Source: Gracilariopsis chorda
Taxonomy: Eukaryota > Rhodophyta > Florideophyceae > Gracilariales > Gracilariaceae
Length of the DNA stretch: 64,000 nucleotides
Direction of reading: 5' to 3'
Assembly: GCA_003194525.1 (NCBI GenBank)
Contig: NBIV01000168.1
Coordinates: forward strand, 1-64,000
The stretch's first letter is position 1. Each line of letters begins with the position of its first letter. A program made the position numbers and the translations under genes. This document shows positions 1 through 9,647 of the stretch, in pieces. The notes below the pieces were generated by a model, which made no database searches, had not been told where the DNA came from, and saw only the letters and a list, made by a program, of their open reading frames with translations.

Positions 1-567
1 TCTTACGAGGTTTGTTTTCATTCACCGGAAGTTCCGTGATCGTTTCCCGTCGTAACGGTATTTTCTCATGTCGAGAAATCCCTCCGACGCGGAGCCAGTG
101 GTTACGCGTAGTCGCTCCCCGCGACAACGCGGACTCTTCCGAAGTTCGGTTCGTACCCCGTATCCCTATACGGACAAGTTCCAGCCGTGCTGGCGCCGCT
201 TCATCGCGGAATGATACCCCCGACCGGGAACCCCCGGAACCTCCTTTTGCCCTCGTTATCACCCCCGCAGGGGAATGCAGCATCGACTCCGGCTTTGCCG
301 CCGCCCCCAGGCACCCCGGCCTGCTCCCGCTGTCGCGGCTTCAAGCCCCCGTGGAACGGGTGATAACACCCCCCAGGGAACTTCCCTGGAATCCCAGGTC
401 CGCGCTCTGTGGACCGCCCATGACACCCTTGTAGGGGAACTAAAATCCCTCCAAGGTGGTCTCGGCAACCCCCGTAAAGGAGGTCGCCGAGGAGCTCCGT
501 ATTTTACGGTCTGACGTCAACTCCGTGTTGGAGAGTTTGGGACAACCCGCCGCCTTCATCGAAGGAG

Positions 568-1578
568 TTGAAGCCCGATTTGATCGGATTGGTGCCCGCC
601 TGGAGACGCTGGAGCAGTTCGTCCTCATGGACAAACCCATCCCCGGGTGATCCGGTAAACGAGGCATCGCACAACGACCAGCTTGCTGGGAAGAAGAAAC
701 GCCGTCACCGACGGAAACATCACCGAAAATATTCGGACTCCGATTCTTCGACATCGTCGGACTCACCCCGAAACCATTCGGTTAGCTCGAGCTCCTCGGA
801 CTCCGACTCGGAGGACGAGAAGCGAGGCTACTCCTCCCGCTCGAAGCGGTCATCGGCCACTGAAGGTGTGGTCCGAACCCGCCAGAAGGGGAGAAGACAC
901 CCCGGTCTCCGGGAATTGAAACCGACAAACCCGGATTATCGGAAGCTTTTATCATACCGGTACTACCGGCTTGAAGATTCGTCACTTGGACGTACGCCCC
1001 GTGGTACGGGAAAGGTGCGAGAATGCATTAAGCGAATGCAGCTCTCGCTCCGCAACCAGTATTTTACTGGAGAGGACCCAGTCCTAGTACTGGATTTCCT
1101 ATCCCGCTTTGTAGCGGAGGCCGATATCCTCGGTATGAATGAGGGACAAGCCTATTTGGCTTTACCGTATTTCTTACGGGGAGTGGCCGAGGACCAATAC
1201 ACCTCTGTCCGAGGATCTTCTCGCCCTCCGAGGGAGGAGTTACTTGCTGGCCGGAGGCTGTGCAGTATCTTCTGCGCTCCTACGCCACCAACACCGCTAT
1301 TCAGCAGGCTATCCTCGCTTTGCGAGATACACGCCAGCGTGCCTGGAGAGACCGAGACCGATTACTCGGTGCGCCTTAACAAGGCTTTCCACAGATGTGG
1401 TAACGTATACCCCGCTGGGGAGCGCAGTACCATGTTCATTGATGGTCTTGACCCGGCAATCCGGAGTTTAGTTACCGTTATCGGGAGGACAGCGAAGGAT
1501 CAACCTACCTCGAGCTGGTCCAACACGCTCGAGCGGAAGGGATGCACTTCGTGCAAGAACTCCGAACAATCGGTCTAA
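568..1578 (+). CDS. gag-like region of the gypsy-type element
   Basis: This open frame holds the clearest part of the gag-like region, which probably spans most of bases 1 to 2165. It has a very basic, serine-rich stretch (about residues 40-100, with KKKRRHRRKHHRK) followed by a helical segment of the sort seen in Ty3 gag capsid regions (around YFTGEDPVLVLDFLSRF). No clear CCHC zinc knuckle was recognised. The call rests mainly on its position upstream of protease and reverse transcriptase and on overall character; gag proteins diverge quickly. It is part of a fossil element. Confidence 0.6.
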   Translation: MKPDLIGLVPAWRRWSSSSSWTNPSPGDPVNEASHNDQLAGKKKRRHRRKHHRKYSDSDSSTSSDSPRNHSVSSSSSDSDSEDEKRGYSSRSKRSSATEGVVRTRQKGRRHPGLRELKPTNPDYRKLLSYRYYRLEDSSLGRTPRGTGKVRECIKRMQLSLRNQYFTGEDPVLVLDFLSRFVAEADILGMNEGQAYLALPYFLRGVAEDQYTSVRGSSRPPREELLAGRRLCSIFCAPTPPTPLFSRLSSLCEIHASVPGETETDYSVRLNKAFHRCGNVYPAGERSTMFIDGLDPAIRSLVTVIGRTAKDQPTSSWSNTLERKGCTSCKNSEQSV

Positions 1579-2423
1579 ATCCGCCAAGGCGTTGTTGCTG
1601 GAAAGCGAAGCTTTCCTCTCTCCCGCTCACCGCGGATGGGAACCCTGGACAGGGATTTGATACCGTGCATTTAGCGCAGGGGGATGGTGTGTCGATACCC
1701 ACCAGTGAGTTACCGTCAACGACGGAGATGACCATGATACGGGAACAGAAGATCCCGTTCTATACGGTGGTAACAGTCGGGTTCAACCCCAACGACTCCC
1801 GTTTTCAAACGGTCAATCCCGTTATCAACGGCCTGGATGGACTGACACCCGCCTGCGGTTCGCTTCTCCGATACTCGAATAATATTCCGCGTGTCGCGGT
1901 GCTGGCTCTCATTTGCCACCTGTGCTATGCCCATGGCCATACCTCTCCTCAGTGTATTTGTTCACTGAAGGATATGGCCAAGGTGGTGGCAAATTATGAG
2001 GCCCTCACTCCAGAGGAGAAACGTTCCGTCCGACGGCTTCCTACCTCCGTGCTAAAACGGACTTTTCTCACGCCCTACCACAGACCCCGCGTGCGCGGCA
2101 AGCTTCATACACCCCGATTCGGAGATCACGCAACCATCCGTTGCAACCCCCGCTTATGCGGATAGAAACCCCCGTCAACGGGATGAAGCACTCGTTGTCG
2201 AGGAAACCAACCCACCGCCGAAGGCGGAAAACTAACTGAGGGAGTCTCCCCTTTGGGAGAGGCGTCCTCAAAAAACGAGGCTGTTGGCGCCCGAGGCGTC
2301 CTCGCCTCGCTCCCCGGTGAAAGTCCTCTCGAGGAAAGACACCGCTGACGCGGACTCTGCGCACCTCGGTGTGTTGCGTCGCCCGTGGATACGGAGTAAA
2401 AATCCCCGGATTCCGGTAGAGTC

Positions 2424-3122
2424 TTGGTCTTGGCCAAGCGCAATTATAAGGTCTATGCCGACCTTGGCCTTGATCCCCAGTTTATGGTGAGGTTTCTCAC
2501 CGTCCTGGATACAGGTGCAGGCCCCAACTTTGTCGTGGAATCATTGTTACCCCCGCTTGTGCGGTCGCGTATCCGCTCTGACGCGGTCCCCGACATTTCG
2601 GATGCGAACAACAATCCGTTACAAACGGTGGGTACAGTGGACCTCGTCGTGAGACTTGGTACATCTGTGGTGAAGTTGGACTTCATCGTTTGCCGTTCAC
2701 TGGCAGCACCAGTCATACTGGGATGTGATTACTGCGACAGATTTGTCGACGCAATCAGGCCCCGCCTCAGGCGTGTAGAACTTGACGACGGATCGTCGGT
2801 TCCGATTGTTCGCCGCCCGCTAAAGCGGTCCTCTCGGAAACAAGTTCCGCTCCCTGCTGCGCAGGAACCACCGCCCGCGTCCCGCGAGTCCACCAAGCTC
2901 CGCGTCGCTGCCTCGGTTTCTATACCGGCGGAGTCCCAAGTCTGGGTACAGGTAAATTCCCGTCAACACGGTCTTCGGGTTATACAACCCCTCGCCTCGT
3001 TGTACGAGAAATCCCAGCTGGCGCTGGCTAATGGAATTGTCTCCATTTCCCCGGATGTTCCTTTCCGGATATTGGTTGCCAACCTTGGCAAACACCCCAG
3101 TATCTGGTCAAACACCAAGTAA
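2424..3122 (+). CDS. retroviral-type aspartic protease region
   Basis: The frame carries a DTGA motif about 30 residues in (VLDTGAGPNFVV), the active-site signature of retropepsins, followed by the hydrophobic stretch FIVCRSLAAPVILGCDY, which matches the usual second conserved block (I-L-G-x-D). This is the standard place for protease, between gag and reverse transcriptase. It would cut the element's polyprotein. The downstream part is a linker toward reverse transcriptase. It is part of a fossil element. Confidence 0.85.
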   Translation: MVLAKRNYKVYADLGLDPQFMVRFLTVLDTGAGPNFVVESLLPPLVRSRIRSDAVPDISDANNNPLQTVGTVDLVVRLGTSVVKLDFIVCRSLAAPVILGCDYCDRFVDAIRPRLRRVELDDGSSVPIVRRPLKRSSRKQVPLPAAQEPPPASRESTKLRVAASVSIPAESQVWVQVNSRQHGLRVIQPLASLYEKSQLALANGIVSISPDVPFRILVANLGKHPSIWSNTK

Positions 3123-3570
3123 TTGGGAGTGTAACCCCCCATCCTATGGGAATGCTGCCAACGAAGATGACAGCCGCCGATGTACTCGGAGTTACCACCT
3201 CTTCTGAGGAGTTCACCCCGCCGTCCGAAGACGTCAAGTCTAAGGAGGGGGAGGAAACCGCTACTTCAGCGTCGAACATACCGAGTAACTCGGAATTGCG
3301 AACCACACCTGTTCCACAGGACAATGCTCCATCGAGCAATGACCGGATTGATCCGGAAAAAGCACTTGAAGCGCTGGACTTCAGCCACGTGCCAGAGTCG
3401 CACCGCGACAAACTCCGTACTATGTTACGGGAATTCACCACAATGTGGGATGGCTCGCTTGGCGAGATTGATGCAACGGAACACCGGATCGATATAATCC
3501 CCGGTGCGCGACCGGTTGCACAACCCCTTACAGGGCAGGTCCGAAAGCTCGGGAAGAGGAGCAGTCCCAG

Positions 3571-4842
3571 GTGGACAAGATGCTCCGCGCAGGTGTGATT
3601 GAGCCCGCTCAATCGCCCTGGGCATCCCCAGTTGTACTGGCTTTAAAGGCTGACGGAACCTGGAGGTTCTGTGTCGACTACCGCCGGCTCAATGCCGTGA
3701 CTGTTAGGGACACGTACCCCATCCCTCGTATGGACGAGTGCATTGACTCCCTTGGAGACGCCACCGTGTTCACGGCCCTTGATGCCAATTGGGGATATTG
3801 GCAAGTACCTGTCAGACAGGAGGATCGCGACAAAACCGCATTCACCTGCCATGCAGGAACGTACCGCTTCAAGCGGATGCCATTTGGGTTAACCAACGCC
3901 CCCGCCACCTTTCAGCGTGCAGTAGATATTCTACTCAACCGCTTTAAGTGGCGGAGTTGTCTGGTCTACCTTGATGATATTATCATCTTCTCCAACTCGT
4001 TGGACGACCATCTCACTCACGTCCGAGACGTGCTGACCGTACTCCGCGATGCGGGAATTACCCTCAAGTTGAGGAAATGCGAGTTTTTCACAGATACTGT
4101 GAAGTATCTGGGTCACATTATCCGTCCTGGACGGTTAGCGATCGAGAAAGCTCGAGTCAAATCCCTCGTTGAGGCGAAAGAACCCCGTACTCAAACGGAA
4201 CTGCGCTCCTTTCTGGGGCTGGTCAACGTCTATCGACGGTTTATCCCGAACTTTTCGGATACTGCAGCGCCCCTGAACGCGTTGTTGCGAAAGGGGAACC
4301 CCCCAAAACTGGGAACATTTACGCCCGAGCAATCGGAAGCCTTTAACTCCTTGAAGGAGGCTGTCACATCAGCACCAATCCTACATCTCCCAAAACTTGG
4401 GTTGCCATACTCCGTAGATACGGACTCGAGCGACTACCAAGTCGGGTGTGCTCTTTTTCAAACCACCCCCGAGGGGGAACGACACCCAATTGGTTATTGG
4501 TCGCGTTCGCTCAATGTTCATGAGCGGAACTACTCCGTATCGGAGAAAGAGTGCCTCGCCGTCGTATGGGCGATGACCACTCTGCGCCCCTACCTTATGG
4601 GAATTCACTTCACCGTGTACACGGATCATTCCTCATTGAGGTGGTTGATGAATATCTCCGACCCGTCGGGACGCCTCATGCGCTGGAGACTCCGCCTCGC
4701 GGAATATGACTTTCAAGTCATTTATAAAAAGGGTGCGCAGAACACTCAGGCCGACGCTTTATCGCGGTTACCCACAAGTGGGGAGGCACTCCCAACGGAG
4801 GATGATGAAGTCCCATGTTTTCATGGCAATGGACCCGGATGA
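3571..4842 (+). CDS. reverse transcriptase and RNase H
   Basis: Reverse transcriptase blocks are clear: WRFCVDYRRLNAVTVRDTYP, TALDANWGYWQVPV, FKRMPFGLTNAPATFQR and the catalytic YLDD box (LVYLDDIIIFSN). The RNase H domain follows with YSVDTDSSDYQVGCALFQ, EKECLAVVWA and YTDHSSLRWL. The VRDTYPIPRMDE and FRRFIPNFS-like thumb motifs are typical of Ty3/gypsy. The product copies element RNA into DNA. It is part of a fossil element. Confidence 0.95.
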   Translation: MDKMLRAGVIEPAQSPWASPVVLALKADGTWRFCVDYRRLNAVTVRDTYPIPRMDECIDSLGDATVFTALDANWGYWQVPVRQEDRDKTAFTCHAGTYRFKRMPFGLTNAPATFQRAVDILLNRFKWRSCLVYLDDIIIFSNSLDDHLTHVRDVLTVLRDAGITLKLRKCEFFTDTVKYLGHIIRPGRLAIEKARVKSLVEAKEPRTQTELRSFLGLVNVYRRFIPNFSDTAAPLNALLRKGNPPKLGTFTPEQSEAFNSLKEAVTSAPILHLPKLGLPYSVDTDSSDYQVGCALFQTTPEGERHPIGYWSRSLNVHERNYSVSEKECLAVVWAMTTLRPYLMGIHFTVYTDHSSLRWLMNISDPSGRLMRWRLRLAEYDFQVIYKKGAQNTQADALSRLPTSGEALPTEDDEVPCFHGNGPG

Positions 4843-7800
4843 TCCGGAATGTGCCGTCGAGGCTGAGCCAGAAAACTGGGACGAAGATGCTGACTTCGAC
4901 TACCTACTCGCATCGCGAGATGATTCTGAGAAACCCATACCGGGAAATTATGTACCGGTTGAGACCGAGGAAATGATCCGAGAACAATTCGGGGACCCCT
5001 TCTGTACAAGGATACGTGCACGCCTCAACGGCGGAGAGAACCTCCCCTTCGGGGTGAACGACATTGGTTACCTCGTGAGGACCGTCGAGGCTACCCCACA
5101 AGTTGTGGTACCGCACACGCTACAGAAGCGGATATTGCACCTTTCGCATTACCCGAAACTCGGGGGACACTCCGGTGGGAGGAAGCTTTATCTAACCCTT
5201 CGCAGGGATTTCTACTGGCCCGCCATGGCGGTTGATTGCTACGCTACGGTGCGGTTTTGCACGCAATGCGCGAAGAACCGGGTCAAAATCCGGAAGCACT
5301 CCAAACGGATGAAGCTATTCCCCGCCAGGGCGCCGCTCGAGTTTGTCGCAATTGACATTCTCGGACCATTGCTCTCTACCAGGAGAGGCAACAAGTTCCT
5401 ACTCGTTATTACGGACAGGTTCTCGAAATTAGTTCGGACAGTCCCTCTAAAGAGGATTACCGCCTACACGGTCGCTCACGCCTTTGTGCGGCATTGGGTG
5501 TTTGCCTACGGACCTCCTTTGGAGCTACTTTCCGACAACGGGAAACAGTTCGCATCGCGATTTTTCCAGGACGTCTGTCGGATACTGGACGTGAAGAATC
5601 TCTTCACGACCACGTATCATCCCCAGTCTAATGGGCAGGTCGAGCGTTTCAACCGGACAATGCTCGCAGCTCTCCGTGCTTACACGGCTGACCACCCCAA
5701 GACTTGGGATATCTACACGGATGCCGTGACCTTTGCGTACAATACGCAGGTACACCGGACTACCGGAATATCCCCTTTCGAGTTGGTCCTTTCACGGACA
5801 CCCCCGCCAATGGCGTTGGAATCCCAACCTACGTTGGACGCGTTCCCTTCTGTGAAGGATTACCGCCAGAAGTGGAAAGCATGGCTGACCAAGCTGGTAC
5901 CCGCAGCGCGGAAGGCGATGGACCACGCCCAAGCCGCCTACAAACGGAATTTCGATGCTCGCTTGCGAGGAGGCAAACCGGAACAGATCAACTCCGGGGA
6001 CTTCGTATTCGTCCGCAAGGAGTACTACAACCCTGAAAGGGAGAAGCACCATAAGCTCTCGCCTGTGGCGGATGGTCCTTTCAAGGTTATCTCCGTCACG
6101 ACGGACACAGTGGTTGTGGAAATGGGTGACGCGCATGAGCGGTTATCTCGCGATCGCATCGTGCTAGCTCCGCCACCCTCGACTGAGGCTGCACCAGCTA
6201 CGCTGGACCCTACGCTGGAATATGGCTCTGCATCCGATACATCGGTGGTGAGACGGCCTACCGTGCTACCACACCCCTCCCGGGGACTCTCAGACCTACC
6301 GACCCTGTCGGACTCACCGGCTCAGCCGGGTAATTCGGGCCTCTCTGTGCCCGCCCCTATGGCGCGAATCTACACCCGCCAGGCGGGGCATGTTATCCCT
6401 TATCCCGCCGCTCCGTCTCAGGAGGGGGAGGAGAACACTCGTTTTCGAGGAATGAGATCGCCGTCGCAACGGGAAACACGCCGTACCATACGGACAACTG
6501 ACCGCGGAGCACGGAGTATCTCACGCGACACTAATCCCCCGTCCTCGGGCAGCGCTGTGCAACAGGAACCAGACGCGCAGGTCCCGCAAAGGCGGCAAAT
6601 ACACCGTGTTACACGGGAAGCTGAAACGCAGCTACCGCACACCCCTGTCAGGGAAGGATCCCCGATACGGGAGTACGGCGACAATCGCCCTCAATCCCCT
6701 GGGCAGGGAGATGCCTCAAAGCCGCCATTGGCGGAAGTCCCCGCGGAAGCGGTTCAATCAGGTCGCTCAGACCCGCGCCCCGCGGAGAAGAGGCGCCCAG
6801 ATACACCAGCGCCGCTGGGAAATACCCACACCCCTATCGGGGAAAAGGGTAGCCAAGCCGCATCCGAAGCTTCAGGCCCTGGCGCGCAGCGCTCGGAAAC
6901 GCTCCCCGTCGCAGACGGAATCGAAGCCCCCGTTCCGGGGAATAATTTGCGCCAACCACCGCAACGCTGCGGCGAAGAACCGAGGAACTCGGGAAAAACG
7001 CGCGCCATCGCACGCTCGAAACCGGTCGTACCGGACGCTGCTCCTCCTCATGGAGACGGTGCACCGCACTTAGCGGCAATTCCCCTGAAAAGGGTGTCAT
7101 CGGCACCTGCCCGGAACCCCCCAGAGGGGAATTTTGACCAAAATACCGGTGTACCGGAGTTAGCCTTAGGCAACCCCCCAGTAGCCGGGGACACCACGGC
7201 GCCGCCGGAACGTACGGTGCAGAGCGCTCGTGCGCCTGGCAGGGAGGCTGTTTGCCATCCAACCACCGTGCCGCACGGGACCCCCCAGGGGATCGTGGAA
7301 ACGCCGATTCCGCAGGAGCGGTCATCTTCCCGCAAACTCGCGGTTCGTGAGTTCAACCGCGAATGCGGAGTTCAAGTCCTCCGCCAGTTGGCGGTTCGCC
7401 TGGCCTACCGTGAAGACGGAAACAACGACACACCTCTGGGGAACGACTTGCCGGTGAAAACCGTGGCACCACACACCCTCTTGAGGGATATTTTCCCGCA
7501 TGAGCAGCGGCCACTAGGACAGCGCACGGCAACGTCGGAGTTATCGCCGAACACCCTGCTAAGGGAAATTATACCGCACCGCGGGCAACCCTCGCCAGGG
7601 ATTACAACCACCACCCGGCACGGCCGGCAGGTCTACGAACGAGAGTTCGTAGTAGACCGACTTGTCGGACACACCTGGGACCAGGATGGTATTCTACAAT
7701 ACCGCGTCCGCTGGTACGGGTACGACCCCAGTGGGGATACGTGGGAGCCAATTGAACACCTCCCACGGTCGCAGGTTCTGCGATACCACCGTCAGACGGG

Positions 7801-7843
7801 AACTGCAGCCCCAGCCACGCTGGTCAATGCCCAAGTTGGGTAA
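4706..7843 (+). CDS. integrase with C-terminal chromodomain
   Basis: The integrase begins with a zinc-binding H-H-C-C head (LHLSHYPKLGGHSGG then FCTQCAK) and a core with D-D-E residues (AIDILGPL; LLSDNGKQFASRFF; HPQSNGQVERFNRTM). A long proline- and charge-rich tail of several hundred residues follows. The C-terminus, about residues 976-1030, reads as a chromodomain: FVVDRLVGHTWDQDGILQYR, then VRWYGYDPSGDTWEPIEHL, with the aromatic cage positions WYGY and DTWEP. Chromodomains in this position often steer integration toward particular chromatin. It is part of a fossil element. Confidence 0.93.
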   Translation: MTFKSFIKRVRRTLRPTLYRGYPQVGRHSQRRMMKSHVFMAMDPDDPECAVEAEPENWDEDADFDYLLASRDDSEKPIPGNYVPVETEEMIREQFGDPFCTRIRARLNGGENLPFGVNDIGYLVRTVEATPQVVVPHTLQKRILHLSHYPKLGGHSGGRKLYLTLRRDFYWPAMAVDCYATVRFCTQCAKNRVKIRKHSKRMKLFPARAPLEFVAIDILGPLLSTRRGNKFLLVITDRFSKLVRTVPLKRITAYTVAHAFVRHWVFAYGPPLELLSDNGKQFASRFFQDVCRILDVKNLFTTTYHPQSNGQVERFNRTMLAALRAYTADHPKTWDIYTDAVTFAYNTQVHRTTGISPFELVLSRTPPPMALESQPTLDAFPSVKDYRQKWKAWLTKLVPAARKAMDHAQAAYKRNFDARLRGGKPEQINSGDFVFVRKEYYNPEREKHHKLSPVADGPFKVISVTTDTVVVEMGDAHERLSRDRIVLAPPPSTEAAPATLDPTLEYGSASDTSVVRRPTVLPHPSRGLSDLPTLSDSPAQPGNSGLSVPAPMARIYTRQAGHVIPYPAAPSQEGEENTRFRGMRSPSQRETRRTIRTTDRGARSISRDTNPPSSGSAVQQEPDAQVPQRRQIHRVTREAETQLPHTPVREGSPIREYGDNRPQSPGQGDASKPPLAEVPAEAVQSGRSDPRPAEKRRPDTPAPLGNTHTPIGEKGSQAASEASGPGAQRSETLPVADGIEAPVPGNNLRQPPQRCGEEPRNSGKTRAIARSKPVVPDAAPPHGDGAPHLAAIPLKRVSSAPARNPPEGNFDQNTGVPELALGNPPVAGDTTAPPERTVQSARAPGREAVCHPTTVPHGTPQGIVETPIPQERSSSRKLAVREFNRECGVQVLRQLAVRLAYREDGNNDTPLGNDLPVKTVAPHTLLRDIFPHEQRPLGQRTATSELSPNTLLREIIPHRGQPSPGITTTTRHGRQVYEREFVVDRLVGHTWDQDGILQYRVRWYGYDPSGDTWEPIEHLPRSQVLRYHRQTGTAAPATLVNAQVG

Positions 7844-8034
7844 CGTTGCCGCGCGAGCGGAGAGCGAAAGGAAAGGATAACAAGGCAAAGTCCGTCGAAG
7901 ACGGGGAACTCAACCGAGAAGCACCGTTCTAAACGGGAAAGTTTATTCAGGGGAGCAGCTAGCTCCCCACAATACTACACTACACTAACGGGCATAGCCA
8001 GGGAAAGAGGAACCAGGAAACTGGACCAGAGGTT

Positions 8035-8784
8035 TCACTCACCCCCATCGTCCGGGGCGTAACCACCAGCGAGGCGGTAGGCCAACGCGTCCGCCGTGGT
8101 GGTGACATCCCCCGATACCTCGGCAGCGCTAAGACCGGCACCCCGGAGGAAACGTGCGATGATTTCGTTTTCATTCGCCGTCACCCCGCTGGGGATAGAA
8201 GGTCCGGCACTTGCCGCCGAAGGGTCAGCAGCCGGCTCGGCCGGAGATGCCCCCTCTGGGAAAGCTTCCGCGCTAGCGCCGGTTTCCTCTACGTCCATCT
8301 CCCCGGGTTCTTCCGGTTCGTTATCGACCATTGGGTCATCCCCGCCGTATGCGCGGTAGTAGTCGTCGGAATCGACGTACCCCACCGGGTGGTCTTCCGG
8401 CACATGCCGGGGCGTATCGCGAAGCTCGCGCGCCTCCTCGGAGGATCCCACCGAAGGTGGTAATGCGAAGGGATGGTCGGCTTCAGCAGCCGTATTTCCC
8501 GGTTGTACCGGAGGTTGATCGCCCTGAGGCAGGGGAACCGACCGGAAACCGGTGGTATATCGCCCGAGAGACCTCGGAGGTTGGCTGTGGTTGTTGATGT
8601 TGTTGTCGTTGTTCATTTCTCCCTCTTCGAGGGTCGTTGATGTTGTTTGTCGGAGTACGCTCGGTGACGAGGAAGCGCGAAGGCGAGGCGAGGAAATGAC
8701 AGCTGCAGTAGCAGGAGGTATTGACTCTGGTGCAGAGGGATTTACCGGAGAACCGGAGACGGCGCACGCGCTTTTATCACCCAT
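8035..8784 (-). CDS. antisense open frame in the 3' part of the retroelement
   Basis: A 249-codon ATG-started frame lies on the strand opposite to gag-pol, between the integrase end and the polypurine tract. The predicted product is rich in Pro, Ser, Asp and Glu (for example DDPMVDNEPEEPGEMDVEE) and has no motif I recognise. Extra antisense genes in this position are known in some plant Ty3/gypsy elements (Grande, RIRE2). Whether this one is expressed cannot be told here; a GC-rich, hairpin-rich sequence can hold a long frame by chance. No similar frame was seen elsewhere in the window. Confidence 0.45.
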   Translation of the reverse strand: MGDKSACAVSGSPVNPSAPESIPPATAAVISSPRLRASSSPSVLRQTTSTTLEEGEMNNDNNINNHSQPPRSLGRYTTGFRSVPLPQGDQPPVQPGNTAAEADHPFALPPSVGSSEEARELRDTPRHVPEDHPVGYVDSDDYYRAYGGDDPMVDNEPEEPGEMDVEETGASAEAFPEGASPAEPAADPSAASAGPSIPSGVTANENEIIARFLRGAGLSAAEVSGDVTTTADALAYRLAGGYAPDDGGE

Positions 8785-8828
8785 TTTCGTCTGGGAATCC
8801 TCCGCGTCCGCGGTCGTTTTCCCGTCTT

Positions 8829-8840
8829 AGGGGGGGGATA
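8829..8840 (+). promoter_or_regulatory. polypurine tract of the retroelement
   Basis: A run of purines with eight G residues (AGGGGGGGGATA) stands immediately before the LTR start TGAAGTGC. This is the expected site of plus-strand DNA priming during reverse transcription. Confidence 0.8.
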
Positions 8841-9647
8841 TGAAGTGCAACGCCCTCAGGGAGGGATTCTGGGTACTTGAACGCTTTCCCGATATTATCG
8901 GTTGTGTAGTGTGTATATGAACTACGCCCCACAATGGTGGGTATGGACACGTGGGACACGGTTTTGGGTCAATTGGCGGTTGGCCACAGTAGTGGATGTT
9001 GCCACGGAATGTGGAGTATTTTAGTTAATTTTATTTATTATTTTCACACCCATTTCTGGGAAGCTAGTACTTAGTGCGACGGCGCACTGCCGTCGCACCA
9101 GTAAACCTTCCCCAACAAGGGACCCCAACCTGTGGAATTGGCTCTGAGCTTTACCGCCTCCGCGTGTTCTCAACTCCTCCTTGGAGGGAAGCACCGTAGT
9201 GTACGGAAGTTCACCCCCCTTGCACATCTAAAGGAGACCCATCATTGGGAGTACTAATTGTTCCAATCATATTGGTGTTTCGCCCTGTATAGGGAGTCCT
9301 GTCCACCGGCATTGCCGTATCTACTCGTCGCTCTCGCGACCCACTCGTCCTCCCTCTTTCCCCTTTTTAGGGTAGCACCTCCCGCTATCCGCGGCCCTCG
9401 TGTGCGCATCCGCTCACACACCCCCACTTACGTGGAAACATACCTCTACTGAGGATCACGCCCCGCTCACGCGGATACCGATTCTTCGCCTTCACCTCCC
9501 TGCGCGAGTCACGACAGGTGTCCCTGGTCTTACAAACCGGCTTCGCCGTGACACCTCTGGGAGGGCTCTACCCAACTGGGTTCACCTCGTGAGAGGAAGA
9601 TCCCGGACGTCTTTCGGTGTTTTTCCCCTTTGGGGCATTGCACCACA
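8841..9647 (+). repeat. 3' LTR of the gypsy-type element (807 bp)
   Basis: The LTR starts TGAAGTGCAACGCC just after the polypurine tract and ends TTGCACCACA, so it has the usual TG...CA ends with the outer bases forming a short imperfect inverted repeat. Its boundaries are fixed by comparison with the copies at 10794-11625 and 14820-15626 on the other strand. It contains many tiny hairpins; the longest has a 10 bp stem (9074-9083 with 9089-9098, loop GCACT). Confidence 0.93.

Larger units (their letters stand above)
1..9647 (+). mobile_element. Ty3/gypsy-type LTR retrotransposon with chromodomain integrase (right part)
   Basis: A retroelement fossil runs in from the left edge, so its 5' LTR and primer binding site are not visible. 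Parts in order: a gag-like region, an aspartic protease, reverse transcriptase with RNase H, an integrase with zinc-binding head and C-terminal chromodomain, an antisense open frame, a polypurine tract and a 3' LTR. The order RT-RNase H-integrase places it in Ty3/gypsy (Metaviridae), and the chromodomain suggests the chromovirus branch. It looks largely whole in the visible part but carries a few breaks, roughly three or four. Related LTRs downstream differ by only a few percent by eye, so the family seems fairly young. The right end abuts a piggyBac-like transposase into which it presumably inserted; the left flank needed to prove this lies outside the window. Confidence 0.93.
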
